Positions 1 to 7,504 of a stretch of DNA of 54,243 nt are shown here, one piece after another (position 1 is the first letter of the stretch; every line of letters starts with the position of its first letter). Source of the stretch: an uncultured Burkholderiaceae bacterium (GTDB taxonomy: Bacteria; Pseudomonadota; Gammaproteobacteria; Burkholderiales; Burkholderiaceae). The translations under genes and the position numbers were made by a program. The notes below the pieces were generated by a model. It worked only from the letters and a program-made list of their open reading frames with translations. It ran no database searches and was not told the origin of the DNA. The DNA lies in assembly GCA_937871985.1 (NCBI GenBank), contig CALMPB010000145.1, positions 1-54,243 of the forward strand, given 5' to 3'.

Positions 1-1523
1 AGCGTCTGGCGGCGGCGGTAGTCTTCGGGCACCTTGGCGGTCTGGCCCTTGGTGACTTCGATGTAGAAGCCATGCACGCGGTTGAATTCGACGCGCAGGT
101 TGGCGATGCCGGTGCGCTCGCGCTCGCGCGCTTCCAGTTGCACCAGGAAGTCGCCGCCGTCGGCGGCCAGGGCGCGCAGTTCGTCGAGTTCGGCGTCGAA
201 GCCGGCGGCCAGCACGCCGCCGTCGCGGATCGCCACGGCCGGTTCGGCGGCGATGGCGCGCACCAGCAGGGCGGCCAGCGCCGGGTCCACCGACAGGTGC
301 GAGACCAGGTCGTTCAGGCGCGGCGCGGCGGCCATCGGCGCGACCAGGTCGCGCAATGCGGGCAGCGCCTGCAGCGCGTCGCGCAGGCTGGCCAGTTCGC
401 GCGGGCGCACCGAGCGCAGCGCCAGCCGCGCGGCGATGCGTTCGATGTCGGGAAAGGCGTTGAGCGCGCCGCGCAGCGTCTCCAGCAAGCCTGCAGAGCC
501 GAAGGTCTGTTCGACGTCCATGCGGCCGGCCAGCAGCGTCGAGATGGCGTGCTGGCGGGCCTGGGCCGGAGCGTTGTCGCGCAGCGGATGGTGCAGCCAG
601 CGGCGCAGCAGGCGGCTGCCCATCGGCGTGCGGCAGCCGTCCAGCAGCGAGAACAGCGTGGGCGAATCCTCGCCCGACAGCGTTTGCGTCAGTTCGAGGT
701 TGCGGCGCGTGACCGGATCGAGCAGCACGAACTGGCCAGGCCGCTCGGCCGACAGGCTCTGCACGTGCGCCAGCGCCTGCGACTGGGTGCGGGCGGCATA
801 GCGCAGCAGTGCGCCAGCGGCGCAGATGCCGGCCGGCATGTCTTCGATGTCGAAGCCCGCCAGCGTGTCGGTCTTGAAATGCGCCAGCAGGTGCGCGCGG
901 GCGCCGTCGCTTTCGAAGTGCCAGTCCGGCACGCGCGAACGCGCGCCTTCGAACGGGAAGTCGAATTCGGCGCTGTCGGCGCAGACGATCTCGGCCGGCG
1001 CGATGCGATGCAGCTCGGATTCGAGCTGCGCCGGCGCGCATTCGGTGACGCGGAAGTCGCCGCTGGCCAGGTTCAGCCAGGCCAGCCCGGCGCGCGGCGC
1101 GCGCGCGTTGCCGGTGACGAACACCGCGGCCAGCGCGCGGTCGGCCTTGGCCGGCAGCAGCGCGTCGTCGGTCAGCGTGCCTGGGGTGACGATGCGCACG
1201 ATGCGGCGCTCGACCGGGCCCTTGGAGGCCGCGGGATCGCCGATCTGCTCGCAGATGGCGACGGACTCGCCCATCGCCACCAGCCGCGCCAGGTACTGCT
1301 CCATCGCGTGCACTGGCAATCCGGCCATCGGGATGGGGGTCCCGTTGGACGAGCCGCGCTTGGTCAGCGTCAGGTTGAGCAGGCGCGCGCCGCGTTCCGC
1401 GTCTTCGTAGAACATTTCATAGAAGTCGCCCATGCGGTAGAACAGCAGCAGGGGGCCGGCCTCCGCCTTCAGGCGGAGGTATTGCTGCATCATGGGAGTA
1501 TGGCCGGAAAGCTGATCGTTCAT
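1..1523 (-). CDS. mutS: DNA mismatch repair protein MutS, N-terminal ~507 codons, with a phage-supplied start
   Basis: MutS recognises mismatches and starts methyl-independent or MutL-dependent repair. The reverse strand reads [10 protein letters not shown], then the mismatch-binding segment [12 protein letters not shown] with its Phe-x-Glu, then LTLTKRG, PIPMAG and SVAICEQ, all typical of MutS domain I. The gene runs off the window at base 1, so its core, ATPase and C-terminal domains are not visible. The start at 1523 is not the native one: bases 1508-1523, encoding M-N-D-Q-L-S, lie on the phage side of attL. They are fused in frame to GHTPMM at the attachment core. The native 5' end is at 51636-51701. 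The result is a protein eight residues shorter at its N-terminus. The Shine-Dalgarno sequence before 1523 is weak, with AGG about 6-9 bases upstream. Confidence 0.97.
   Translation of the reverse strand, partial: MNDQLSGHTPMMQQYLRLKAEAGPLLLFYRMGDFYEMFYEDAERGARLLNLTLTKRGSSNGTPIPMAGLPVHAMEQYLARLVAMGESVAICEQIGDPAASKGPVERRIVRIVTPGTLTDDALLPAKADRALAAVFVTGNARAPRAGLAWLNLASGDFRVTECAPAQLESELHRIAPAEIVCADSAEFDFPFEGARSRVPDWHFESDGARAHLLAHFKTDTLAGFDIEDMPAGICAAGALLRYAARTQSQALAHVQSLSAERPGQFVLLDPVTRRNLELTQTLSGEDSPTLFSLLDGCRTPMGSRLLRRWLHHPLRDNAPAQARQHAISTLLAGRMDVEQTFGSAGLLETLRGALNAFPDIERIAARLALRSVRPRELASLRDALQALPALRDLVAPMAAAPRLNDLVSHLSVDPALAALLVRAIAAEPAVAIRDGGVLAAGFDAELDELRALAADGGDFLVQLEARERERTGIANLRVEFNRVHGFYIEVTKGQTAKVPEDYRRRQT
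1486..1507. other. attL core (left copy of 22-bp attachment repeat, inside mutS)
   Basis: These 22 bases are identical to 51640-51661; the flanking bases differ on both sides (1485 versus 51639, 1508 versus 51662). On the reverse strand they encode G-H-T-P-M-M, the conserved beginning of the MutS mismatch-binding domain. The integrase gene begins 228 bases inward, the usual place for a tyrosine recombinase beside its attachment site. Confidence 0.95.
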
Positions 1524-1594
1524 TTCAGCCTGTGATTTGGGCTTTTTGCCTTGTGCTACTTGCATTTCCACGGGGAAAGTTTGGTGAAACGTGT

Positions 1595-1623
1595 TGCTTA
1601 TGTGGCCCAGCAACGCCCATCAA
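1595..1623 (-). promoter_or_regulatory. Weak candidate phage-borne promoter for the lysogenic mutS
   Basis: Reading leftward there is a TTGATG hexamer (1623-1618), 17 bases, then TAAGCA (1600-1595). Initiation would be about 65 bases before the phage-supplied mutS start at 1523. The match to sigma-70 consensus is modest. It is listed because the native mutS promoter has been moved 50 kb away, so any transcription of mutS must start in phage sequence or read through from elsewhere. Confidence 0.25.
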
Positions 1624-1670
1624 AACCCGTCAACACTTGCCGATTTAGCGTAGGTTTTGGATGGGTCGAA

Positions 1671-1699
1671 TTGAGAAGTTACGCTGCTTGGGATAGGAT
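1671..1699 (+). promoter_or_regulatory. Candidate integrase promoter
   Basis: TTGAGA at 1671-1676 and TAGGAT at 1694-1699 are separated by 17 bases, and the integrase start codon is 36 bases downstream. This is a good sigma-70 match. It lies in the 211-base divergent gap between integrase and mutS, so regulators binding here could affect both genes. Confidence 0.5.
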
Positions 1700-1734
1700 T
1701 CCCGAAAAAGCTACGCCAGAGAATCCATCTCCCT

Positions 1735-3024
1735 ATGCAATTCGACGCCCGCGCCGCCAAGCTGCTTGAACCAGGCCGACACCTTACCATTGATGGCTAT
1801 CCCGGGCTCCGCCTGGAAGCCACGGCGACCACAAGAACCTGGATCTACCGATACAAGAGTCCGGTGAACGGCAAGATGCGTCAGAAGAAGCTGGGACGCT
1901 GGCCAGCCATGTCTATTGCCGGTGCGGTGGTCGAGTGGGAAAAGCTACGCCAGCAGCGCGAGGCGGGTGTCGACGTGGCAGTGGAAGCGAAGCAGCAGCG
2001 CCAGGCAGCCAAGGCGGCCGCAGTGGCGGCCCAGGAGAAGGCGAAGGGGGCGTTGACGGTGAAAGGCGCCTGCGACCTGTACCACGCCGGGCATATCAAG
2101 CAGCATCGAAGTCTGAAGGGGCAGGTTGAAATCGCGCGAACTTTCCGCACGATGTTGGGCCCGCTTGCCGACATGCCCGCCGAGTCGGTCACGCGGGCTG
2201 ACGCTTTCTCTCTGATCGAATCGTTCGCCCACATCCCGGTGCAGGCTCAGATCCTGCGGCGCGAACTGGGGGCGGCCTGGGACTATTGCCACGACGCGGG
2301 CAAGCTGCCCGAGACTGTGCCGAACTGGTGGAGGGCGATCCTCCGGGGAAAGCTGAAATCGAAAGGGAAGGCGATTAACGGCAAGAAGAGTGGCGTCAAG
2401 AAGCGCGTGCTGTCGCCGGCAGAGGCAGGGGAATTGATCCCTTGGTTGCCCAACTTTTCGCGCGACGTGGAGGATTTCTTGACGCTATATCTCTGGACTT
2501 GCGCCAGGGGGGCCGAAATCGGTGCGATGGAGGCAGAGGAAGTCTCGGAAGAAGCTGACGGTCTGTGGTGGACCGTGCCAAAAGAAAAAACGAAGAATGC
2601 GAAGCGGGCTGAGGCTACGGATTTCCGCGTCCCGCTGGTTGGCCGCGCCGAGCAGGTAGTCAGGCGTCGGAAAGCGGCTTTCGAGAGCGGCTACCTATTC
2701 CCGTCCTACGGGAAATCCGGCCACTGGGAGCAAAAGTCAGTGCAGACGCGGGTTTACTACCATCAGCCCTACAGCGAAACGGCGCCGCACAGGAAGCGCG
2801 TCCGCTTGACGGTAACTCATTGGTCGCCTCACGACTTGAGGCGCACATCGCGCACGTTTCTGGCCTCGCTGGGGTGCCCGCGTGAGGTGGGCGAGGTGAT
2901 ATTGGGGCATATGCTGCCTGGCGTGGAGGGGGTGTATAACCGCCACGCCTACGACAAGGAAAGGCGAGATTGGCTTGGCCGCCTGTCGACGTATCTGGAA
3001 GACTTGGCCGCCGGTCGCGTCTAG
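1735..3024 (+). CDS. int: Tyrosine-recombinase integrase, P4/DUF4102 type (429 aa)
   Basis: This enzyme catalyses site-specific integration and, with an excisionase, excision between phage and host att sites. The N-terminal ~90 residues resemble the DUF4102 arm-binding domain (GYPGLRLEAT, TWIYRYKS). The C-terminal half has the catalytic set: Arg in TCARGAEIGAM (about residue 260), the box HDLRRTSRTF, His in VILGHM, and a nucleophilic Tyr nine residues after that His in GVYNRHAY. The length fits the P4-type family. The ATG at 1735 is the first plausible start; its Shine-Dalgarno is weak. The gene points away from attL, and its stop overlaps the convergent AlpA-like gene by four bases. It is presumed to act on the mutS core repeats, since it is the only recombinase present. 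Confidence 0.97.
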   Translation: MQFDARAAKLLEPGRHLTIDGYPGLRLEATATTRTWIYRYKSPVNGKMRQKKLGRWPAMSIAGAVVEWEKLRQQREAGVDVAVEAKQQRQAAKAAAVAAQEKAKGALTVKGACDLYHAGHIKQHRSLKGQVEIARTFRTMLGPLADMPAESVTRADAFSLIESFAHIPVQAQILRRELGAAWDYCHDAGKLPETVPNWWRAILRGKLKSKGKAINGKKSGVKKRVLSPAEAGELIPWLPNFSRDVEDFLTLYLWTCARGAEIGAMEAEEVSEEADGLWWTVPKEKTKNAKRAEATDFRVPLVGRAEQVVRRRKAAFESGYLFPSYGKSGHWEQKSVQTRVYYHQPYSETAPHRKRVRLTVTHWSPHDLRRTSRTFLASLGCPREVGEVILGHMLPGVEGVYNRHAYDKERRDWLGRLSTYLEDLAAGRV

Positions 3025-3269
3025 CCGGCTTCGGTGGGCTTGCCCTTGCGGGCTCCGGTGTTCTTCGGAGGCAGCAGTTCGGATCGCGGGCGGCTGAGCG
3101 CCCAGTCCATGATTTCCGAGTAGAGGTAGCCCACACGCCGGCCGGACAACTCGCGCGGGGCGGGGAACTCCCCCTTGGTGACCATGCTTTGAATGGTCGA
3201 TTCTGCAAGGGTAGTGATGGACGCCGCCGTGGGCAGGTCGACGTACACAGGCTCAATTCGAAGCTCCAT
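3021..3269 (-). CDS. AlpA/excisionase-like DNA-binding protein (82 aa)
   Basis: A small protein with a MerR/AlpA-type winged-helix pattern: VDLPTAASITTLAESTIQSM, then KGEFPAPRELSGRRVGYLYS, then DWALSR. Such proteins act as excisionases or integrase regulators. The position fits: it is the last gene of the leftward arm and converges on int with a 4-base overlap, so its mRNA is partly antisense to int. I chose ATG 3269, which has GGAG nine bases upstream, over a TTG fifteen bases earlier. Excisionase function is inferred from fold and location only. Confidence 0.8.
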   Translation of the reverse strand: MELRIEPVYVDLPTAASITTLAESTIQSMVTKGEFPAPRELSGRRVGYLYSEIMDWALSRPRSELLPPKNTGARKGKPTEAG

Positions 3270-3351
3270 GTTTCGTTTCTCCAACAGAGAACGGCGGCCG
3301 CTTTTTAGCGGGCGCCGTTCAGGTGGTCAATTGATGGGGGGGCTGTCAGCG

Positions 3352-3453
3352 TTAGCCGTGGGGGCGCCTGGCGCGGTGCGAAGACAGCACTAGGCCGGCG
3401 AAAGCGCCGACGACTAGCGCCGCACGCAGGACGATCAGGTAAAGGGCAGTCAT
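3352..3453 (-). CDS. Small single-span membrane protein (33 aa)
   Basis: A short ORF starting MTALYLIVLRAALVV and ending in a basic tail (HRARRPHG). Most of it is one predicted membrane segment. Its ATG overlaps the stop of the cytosine methyltransferase gene in an ATGA arrangement, which argues for translational coupling and for a real gene. Function unknown. Between it and the AlpA-like gene is an imperfect inverted repeat (about 3290-3319) without a T-run. Confidence 0.6.
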   Translation of the reverse strand: MTALYLIVLRAALVVGAFAGLVLSSHRARRPHG

Positions 3454-4754
3454 GCTGACTCGAAGATGGAATTCACTCGGTCGATGCGTTCACCGATCCA
3501 GCGAGCGTTAGTGGTGCACCAGCTATTGCCGAGCGCCTTGTAGCGCGGGCCGTCCGGGCAGTCCTCGGGCGGCTTGCCGCGCCAGGCGATGCGGGTGTAT
3601 CCGCGGGGGTAGGCTTGCAGGGCCTCGCATTCCTCGGGAGTGAGGCGCCGTACTTGCATCCCCAAGAGGGCGCCGTTGTGGCGGCGGGGGCCGTTGTTGC
3701 TGTCGAGGGTGGCATGCACGTCGTCAATACGTACCCCGCTTTGGCTTGACTGGAACGCCACCGCCTGTTGGTGGCGGCCGATGGCTTGGCCGCCAGCGTG
3801 AGGCATCGCAACATAGGTTTGTTGCTTGGCGCCGGGTTCCGCAGCGAGCGCCCCTGCCACATTCATGAGTCGCACTTCGTCGCGTTGGTTCTGGGCAAAG
3901 CCTATGGGTACTAGCGGCGTACCCCGGCCGGTGCCGTCCTCGCTCGCGTCGAAACCCTCGCCACGCAGACTGTGCGTAATGTAGGTGTCCTGGTCGGCCG
4001 CGTGCGAGCTGTTGTGTTTGCCCAGCAACGTGTGCGCGATCAGAGTTTCCGATTCTGCGTCGTAACGCTGGCCGCCGCCGGAACCGCGCACCAGGCACTT
4101 TGCGACTAAGCCGCCGTCGCAGTCGAAGTCGGTTCCGAGCCCGCCACCGCCTTGAGCGCGAGCGCTAAGGGTTGGGGCAATTCTTTTCCTCGCTTGGCGG
4201 CTCGGCGCAGGATCCCCCGACAGGCCGTGGCGCTCAAAAAGAACCGCTGCGGCACTTCGCCAGTCTCCAAGACATCCGACAACGAACACACGACGGCGTC
4301 GCTGGGGTACTCCAAAGAACTGAGCGTCAAGAACTCGGTAGGCGAACCCATACCCGAGTTGGCCCAGCATCCCGAGGAAGGCGCCAAAATCCCGCCCTTT
4401 GTTGCTCGACAAGACGCCGGGGACGTTCTCCCATACCAGCCACTTGGGGCGGTACTTTGCAGCAATGGCACCAAAGGTGAGCATGAGGTTGCCACGCGGG
4501 TCATCCAGTCCTTTTCTGAGTCCTGCGACGCTGAAAGACTGGCAGGGGGTTCCTCCGCAAAGAAGGTCAATTGAGACATCGGGCCATTCCTTGTACTTGG
4601 TCATGTCGCCCCAGTTGGGCGTGTCGGGGTAATGGTGGGCGAGGACAGCGCAGGGGAACGGCTCGATTTCGCTGAAGGCGACGGCCTTCCAGCCGAGAGG
4701 GTTCCACGCGACACTGGCCGCCTCGATGCCGCTGCATACGCTGAGAAATCGCAT
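3450..4754 (-). CDS. C5 cytosine-specific DNA methyltransferase (434 aa)
   Basis: Transfers a methyl group from SAM to cytosine C5 in DNA. Motif I is LSVCSGIEAASVAW, motif IV is the catalytic GGTPCQSFSVAG, motif VI is WENVPGVL, motif VIII is QRRRRVFVVG, and motif X is YKALGNSW near the C-terminus. The region between VIII and X holds the target-recognition part. The start at 4754 is set by motif I beginning at residue 2; longer readings extend into the preceding genes. No cognate restriction gene is visible, so it is probably an orphan methyltransferase protecting phage DNA or marking the host chromosome. It lies two bases after the DUF4406-like gene. Confidence 0.95.
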   Translation of the reverse strand: MRFLSVCSGIEAASVAWNPLGWKAVAFSEIEPFPCAVLAHHYPDTPNWGDMTKYKEWPDVSIDLLCGGTPCQSFSVAGLRKGLDDPRGNLMLTFGAIAAKYRPKWLVWENVPGVLSSNKGRDFGAFLGMLGQLGYGFAYRVLDAQFFGVPQRRRRVFVVGCLGDWRSAAAVLFERHGLSGDPAPSRQARKRIAPTLSARAQGGGGLGTDFDCDGGLVAKCLVRGSGGGQRYDAESETLIAHTLLGKHNSSHAADQDTYITHSLRGEGFDASEDGTGRGTPLVPIGFAQNQRDEVRLMNVAGALAAEPGAKQQTYVAMPHAGGQAIGRHQQAVAFQSSQSGVRIDDVHATLDSNNGPRRHNGALLGMQVRRLTPEECEALQAYPRGYTRIAWRGKPPEDCPDGPRYKALGNSWCTTNARWIGERIDRVNSIFESA

Positions 4755-4756
4755 GT

Positions 4757-5059
4757 TCAATCCTGTGGGGTTGGCGCCAGGTGTATCACCTGCATGCCGA
4801 GCTGCGTTGCTATGTGGTGTTCCAGGCTGGCACCGCGGGACTGCTGCCAGCCGGGCAGCAAGGCGATGGCTTCGCACGTCACGAGGGCGGCGATATCGGC
4901 GCGCATGCAGTCCGCCCAGCGCGATGTGATGTCGGGATTGATTTCGGCGGGGTTGACGACTTCGTGGCCGCTGTCGCGCAGGCGCTTGGCCTCGGCGTGG
5001 AACAGGGGGAAATTGAGTTCCGGGTATCCGGACATGGGGCCTGCGAGGTAGGTTTTCAT
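4757..5059 (-). CDS. DUF4406-like protein, nucleoside deoxyribosyltransferase fold (100 aa)
   Basis: The start MKTYLAGPMSGYPELNFPLF matches small phage proteins of the DUF4406 family, related to nucleoside 2-deoxyribosyltransferases. Other parts of the pattern are VVNPAEINPD, DIAALVTCEAIALLPGWQQS and GASLEHHIA. The family is predicted to bind nucleotides and may remodel the nucleotide pool; no activity is proven here. It sits between the PAPS-reductase-like and cytosine methyltransferase genes with gaps of 8 and 2 bases, suggesting a shared transcript. Confidence 0.8.
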   Translation of the reverse strand: MKTYLAGPMSGYPELNFPLFHAEAKRLRDSGHEVVNPAEINPDITSRWADCMRADIAALVTCEAIALLPGWQQSRGASLEHHIATQLGMQVIHLAPTPQD

Positions 5060-5067
5060 CTGGCGCC

Positions 5068-6036
5068 TTATTCACATAGTCCGTATTCCGACGAGCAAGC
5101 CGTCGGTTCGGCCAAGTCGGTAAGTAGGGAAAACTGGCGGCCGCCGCGGCTGGTTCGGGACCATTCGATAACATGCTCGATAGTGCTTCCCTGGCCGGCG
5201 TGGCCCTGTGTGCCCATATGGAAGAACGAAACCGGGGAGCGGGGTCGGCAAACTTGGGAAACCAAACGCTCCCACTCAGCGATGCGCTCAACCTCTTCGG
5301 GGAAGCGCTTCGATATCTCCAGTAGCTCTGCCTTCTTTGCATTGATGCAGGGCATGCACCCGACGCGGCTCATGCCCTGCCGATAGAGCGGATTCGGAAG
5401 GATGCCGACGGCGCGATGGGCGTCAAACACATCGGCCACGTTCCAACGAAGAATGGGTCTGTAGATTGAGAGGCCACCGCCGAGGGCCTCATAGCTTGGA
5501 AGCCATCGGCGAGCCTCGGATTCATCAGCCCGCACGCCTTGCCAGGATTCCACCGCGTGCCCTTGCTCGATCAGCCCAAGGGAATACTCTGTCAGCGGAT
5601 TCCGCTTCAGGTACTCGGTGCAGAACTGGCGCTTACGAGAAGGGAAGCCCCCGCGCACCAGGCAAAGGTCCAAGAAGGGGTTGCCGGTGGGGTGCAGCAG
5701 TTCCAACGCGCGGGCGGCCGCTTCTGGCGTCCAGGCGTACATGAACTTGCGTTTTCCGTAGACGGCTGACTCCGGCTCGCCGGCTGCGATTCGTGCCAGA
5801 TTCTTGCGTTTGGTGGCGAACTCATCCGAGAAGTTGGCTCGGACTACGTCTATCTGGATTCCCAGCGCCGATGGCAGATACTGGAGCGCGTATTCATAGG
5901 TCTGCGCATGTTCGTTGCCCGTGTCAGCGAACACGAAGCGGCAGGCGTCCTTGCCGTGCAATTCCAGCGCCAACAGCGCCGTAGCGGTGCTGTCTTTGCC
6001 GCCAGACATCGAAACGACGTGCAGAGGTTCAGCCAT
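5068..6036 (-). CDS. Phage PAPS-reductase-family protein (322 aa)
   Basis: An adenine-nucleotide alpha-hydrolase-like fold: the P-loop SMSGGKDSTATALLALEL near the N-terminus, then FADTGNEHAQTYEYA. Cysteines in RQFCTEYLK and RVGCMPCINAKKAE could bind metal or an iron-sulphur cluster. Relatives are common in phages and differ from true sulphate-assimilation CysH; some members act in DNA sulphur modification (DndC), but no Dnd partners are seen. I prefer ATG 6036, with GGGGAGG eight bases upstream, to GTG 6042. Next to a methyltransferase and a nucleotide-binding protein, a role in nucleotide or DNA modification is plausible but unproven. Confidence 0.85.
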   Translation of the reverse strand: MAEPLHVVSMSGGKDSTATALLALELHGKDACRFVFADTGNEHAQTYEYALQYLPSALGIQIDVVRANFSDEFATKRKNLARIAAGEPESAVYGKRKFMYAWTPEAAARALELLHPTGNPFLDLCLVRGGFPSRKRQFCTEYLKRNPLTEYSLGLIEQGHAVESWQGVRADESEARRWLPSYEALGGGLSIYRPILRWNVADVFDAHRAVGILPNPLYRQGMSRVGCMPCINAKKAELLEISKRFPEEVERIAEWERLVSQVCRPRSPVSFFHMGTQGHAGQGSTIEHVIEWSRTSRGGRQFSLLTDLAEPTACSSEYGLCE

Positions 6037-6038
6037 GC

Positions 6039-6161
6039 TCACCTCCCCGCGCCCTGCCGGCGCAGTTCTTCGCGCCGGTCGAGATAGGCCTTGATGAAGG
6101 TGACAGTGGAGCAGTACGTGCAGCCGGCACCGAAGCCAATGGCAAAATGCAGCCAGTTCAT
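6039..6161 (-). CDS. Small membrane-anchored protein (40 aa)
   Basis: Begins MNWLHFAIGFGAGCTYC and ends in a charged tail, AYLDRREELRRQG. One hydrophobic N-terminal segment is visible. It overlaps the previous gene by four bases and ends just before the PAPS-reductase-like start, so it is probably translated as part of the operon. Function unknown. Confidence 0.55.
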   Translation of the reverse strand: MNWLHFAIGFGAGCTYCSTVTFIKAYLDRREELRRQGAGR

Positions 6162-6451
6162 GATTGCCCTCCCGCGCGTCGGAGGGAGGCCGGCAGGCGC
6201 AGATCCTTCAACAGTTGGCCGGCTTTGCGCATGACTACATCAATCTCCGAGCCGTCAACGTATCGCGTCACGCTCCGAAATGAGAGGGTGTACTCATGCA
6301 GCTTGCGCAGCATGTCCAGGGCTTCCGTCAATTTCTCGTTGGCGTCGGCGGCCGGAAGGCGCGTGGTGCAGCCTCCCAGGCAGCGACCGTCGTAGAAGCA
6401 ATCGCCGCTGGCGACGGTGCAGGCGGTCTTGGGGATGAAGCCCTTGTTCAT
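6158..6451 (-). CDS. Hypothetical phage protein with N-terminal cysteines (97 aa)
   Basis: Starts MNKGFIPKTACTVASGDC, followed by FYDGRCLGGC, then a helical segment (ANEKLTEALDMLRKLHEYT). The four cysteines could hold a small metal site. The start at 6451 forms an ATGA overlap with the upstream gene's stop, which selects it over a longer reading. No family recognised. Confidence 0.7.
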   Translation of the reverse strand: MNKGFIPKTACTVASGDCFYDGRCLGGCTTRLPAADANEKLTEALDMLRKLHEYTLSFRSVTRYVDGSEIDVVMRKAGQLLKDLRLPASLRRAGGQS

Positions 6452-6864
6452 CACGCACCGCCTTTGCCCTGCTGGGCGGTGCGGTTGAATTCGTTGATGT
6501 CCTCTTGCGTCACGTAGAACGTCTTGACGCTGTTGACGCCGAAGAACTCGACTTCTGCGTTGGCGGCGAGCCAAGCCTTGACCACGGCGTCCAACGCCTC
6601 GATCTGCTGTTGCGTAAGGTCGGCCAGATAGTCCTCGGCGCATTCGCCATGGTTATCCGAGGCGTTTACCTGCATTTCCTCGATCAGCCAGTTCACGTCG
6701 AAGAATTCGGCAGGATCGGGCCTTTTGCTCATGCCTAAGCGGAACTCGGTGCCGACTTCGAGCCGGCCGTTGTCGTCTAGAGATTGGAGCGCTTCGTCCT
6801 TGCCGCCATCACGGAAAACCTCGTCGTCCGTGCTGTAGCAGTCGAATTCCGGTTTCGAGTCCAT
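6451..6864 (-). CDS. Hypothetical acidic phage protein (137 aa)
   Basis: An acidic protein beginning MDSKPEFDCYSTDDEVFRDG. Its C-terminal half (DLTQQQIEALDAVVKAWL, then VKTFYVTQEDINEFN) resembles small unknown proteins of other beta-proteobacterial phages. Both ends overlap neighbouring genes by 1-4 bases. No catalytic motif is visible. Confidence 0.75.
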   Translation of the reverse strand: MDSKPEFDCYSTDDEVFRDGGKDEALQSLDDNGRLEVGTEFRLGMSKRPDPAEFFDVNWLIEEMQVNASDNHGECAEDYLADLTQQQIEALDAVVKAWLAANAEVEFFGVNSVKTFYVTQEDINEFNRTAQQGKGGA

Positions 6865-7301
6865 CAGGCATCCCCCTGCCGTTGTGCCGCACGGTCCAGG
6901 CGTTCAATCTCGGCCAGGATCAGGGCGCCGGCCTTGACGAGGTTGCGGCGTGATTCGTCGCTGGGCTTCCACCAACTGGGCGACCAGGGCCAAAAGCTAA
7001 CGGGGTCGCCCGGGGGATAGGCCAGCGTGAACATGGCGTAGCAACCAGCGGCCGTAGCGAGTGCCCCCGTGGTGTGGCGGTCGTCGTGTTCCGGCGTCCA
7101 ACCCTCGACGCTGATCTGCCGCTGGCGCTCGGCCAGCACGTCGCGCGCGGCGGCGGTAAGGGGCTTCGCAATGTCCTGCAGGCCACCTATCGCCCAGGCG
7201 GGCGCCTCGGGCGGATCGGTGGCGGGAGGAACGTCGAGGGCGGCGGCCATGAGGTTGCCGAGTGCGGCGTCGGGGCTGGTCTTGGGGGCGGGGGTGTTCA
7301 T
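6864..7301 (-). CDS. Hypothetical phage protein (145 aa)
   Basis: An alanine/proline-rich N-terminus is followed by VLAERQRQISVEGWTPEHDD, GALATAAGCYAMF and SFWPWSPSWWKPSDESRRNL. These blocks recur in uncharacterised proteins of tailed-phage early operons. A molecular role is not established. The start at 7301 overlaps the preceding ORF's stop (ATGA), excluding longer readings. Confidence 0.78.
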   Translation of the reverse strand: MNTPAPKTSPDAALGNLMAAALDVPPATDPPEAPAWAIGGLQDIAKPLTAAARDVLAERQRQISVEGWTPEHDDRHTTGALATAAGCYAMFTLAYPPGDPVSFWPWSPSWWKPSDESRRNLVKAGALILAEIERLDRAAQRQGDA

Positions 7302-7504
7302 GCTTCGCTCCGTTGGTGGGCCGCGTCCACCGCGGCGTTGATTTCGCTGGCGTCCTGCTGCACTTCGTAGGTCTTGCCGCAGAAGGTGCGGACGTAGGCA
7401 CGGATGCCGTGCCAGGCGCTGCTGGCACCGGCTTGCTGAATGCTGGCGATGGCGTCGGCGGCTAGGTAGATGGCGGCGCCTCTGGAGTCTGTGAGCTTGA
7501 TCAC
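7298..7504 (-). CDS. Small hypothetical phage protein (68 aa)
   Basis: Starts MIKLTDSRGAAIYLAADAIA and continues with VRTFCGKTYEVQQDASEINA. The pattern (MIKLT, a short beta-rich body, then a final helix) loosely resembles FlbD-like small proteins, but the match is too weak to name. It overlaps both neighbours by four bases. Confidence 0.7.
   Translation of the reverse strand: MIKLTDSRGAAIYLAADAIASIQQAGASSAWHGIRAYVRTFCGKTYEVQQDASEINAAVDAAHQRSEA

Noticed and set aside
72..1535. A 487-codon rightward ORF
   Set aside because: It is the antisense reading of mutS; its composition is the arginine/alanine/glutamine-rich pattern of GC-rich shadow frames.
3290..3319. Inverted repeat near the AlpA-like gene as a terminator
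   Set aside because: A G-G mismatch interrupts the stem and there is no T-run on either side.
4755..5342. Upstream extension of the cytosine methyltransferase ORF
   Set aside because: It overlaps two well-supported genes in other frames, and motif I begins right after ATG 4754.
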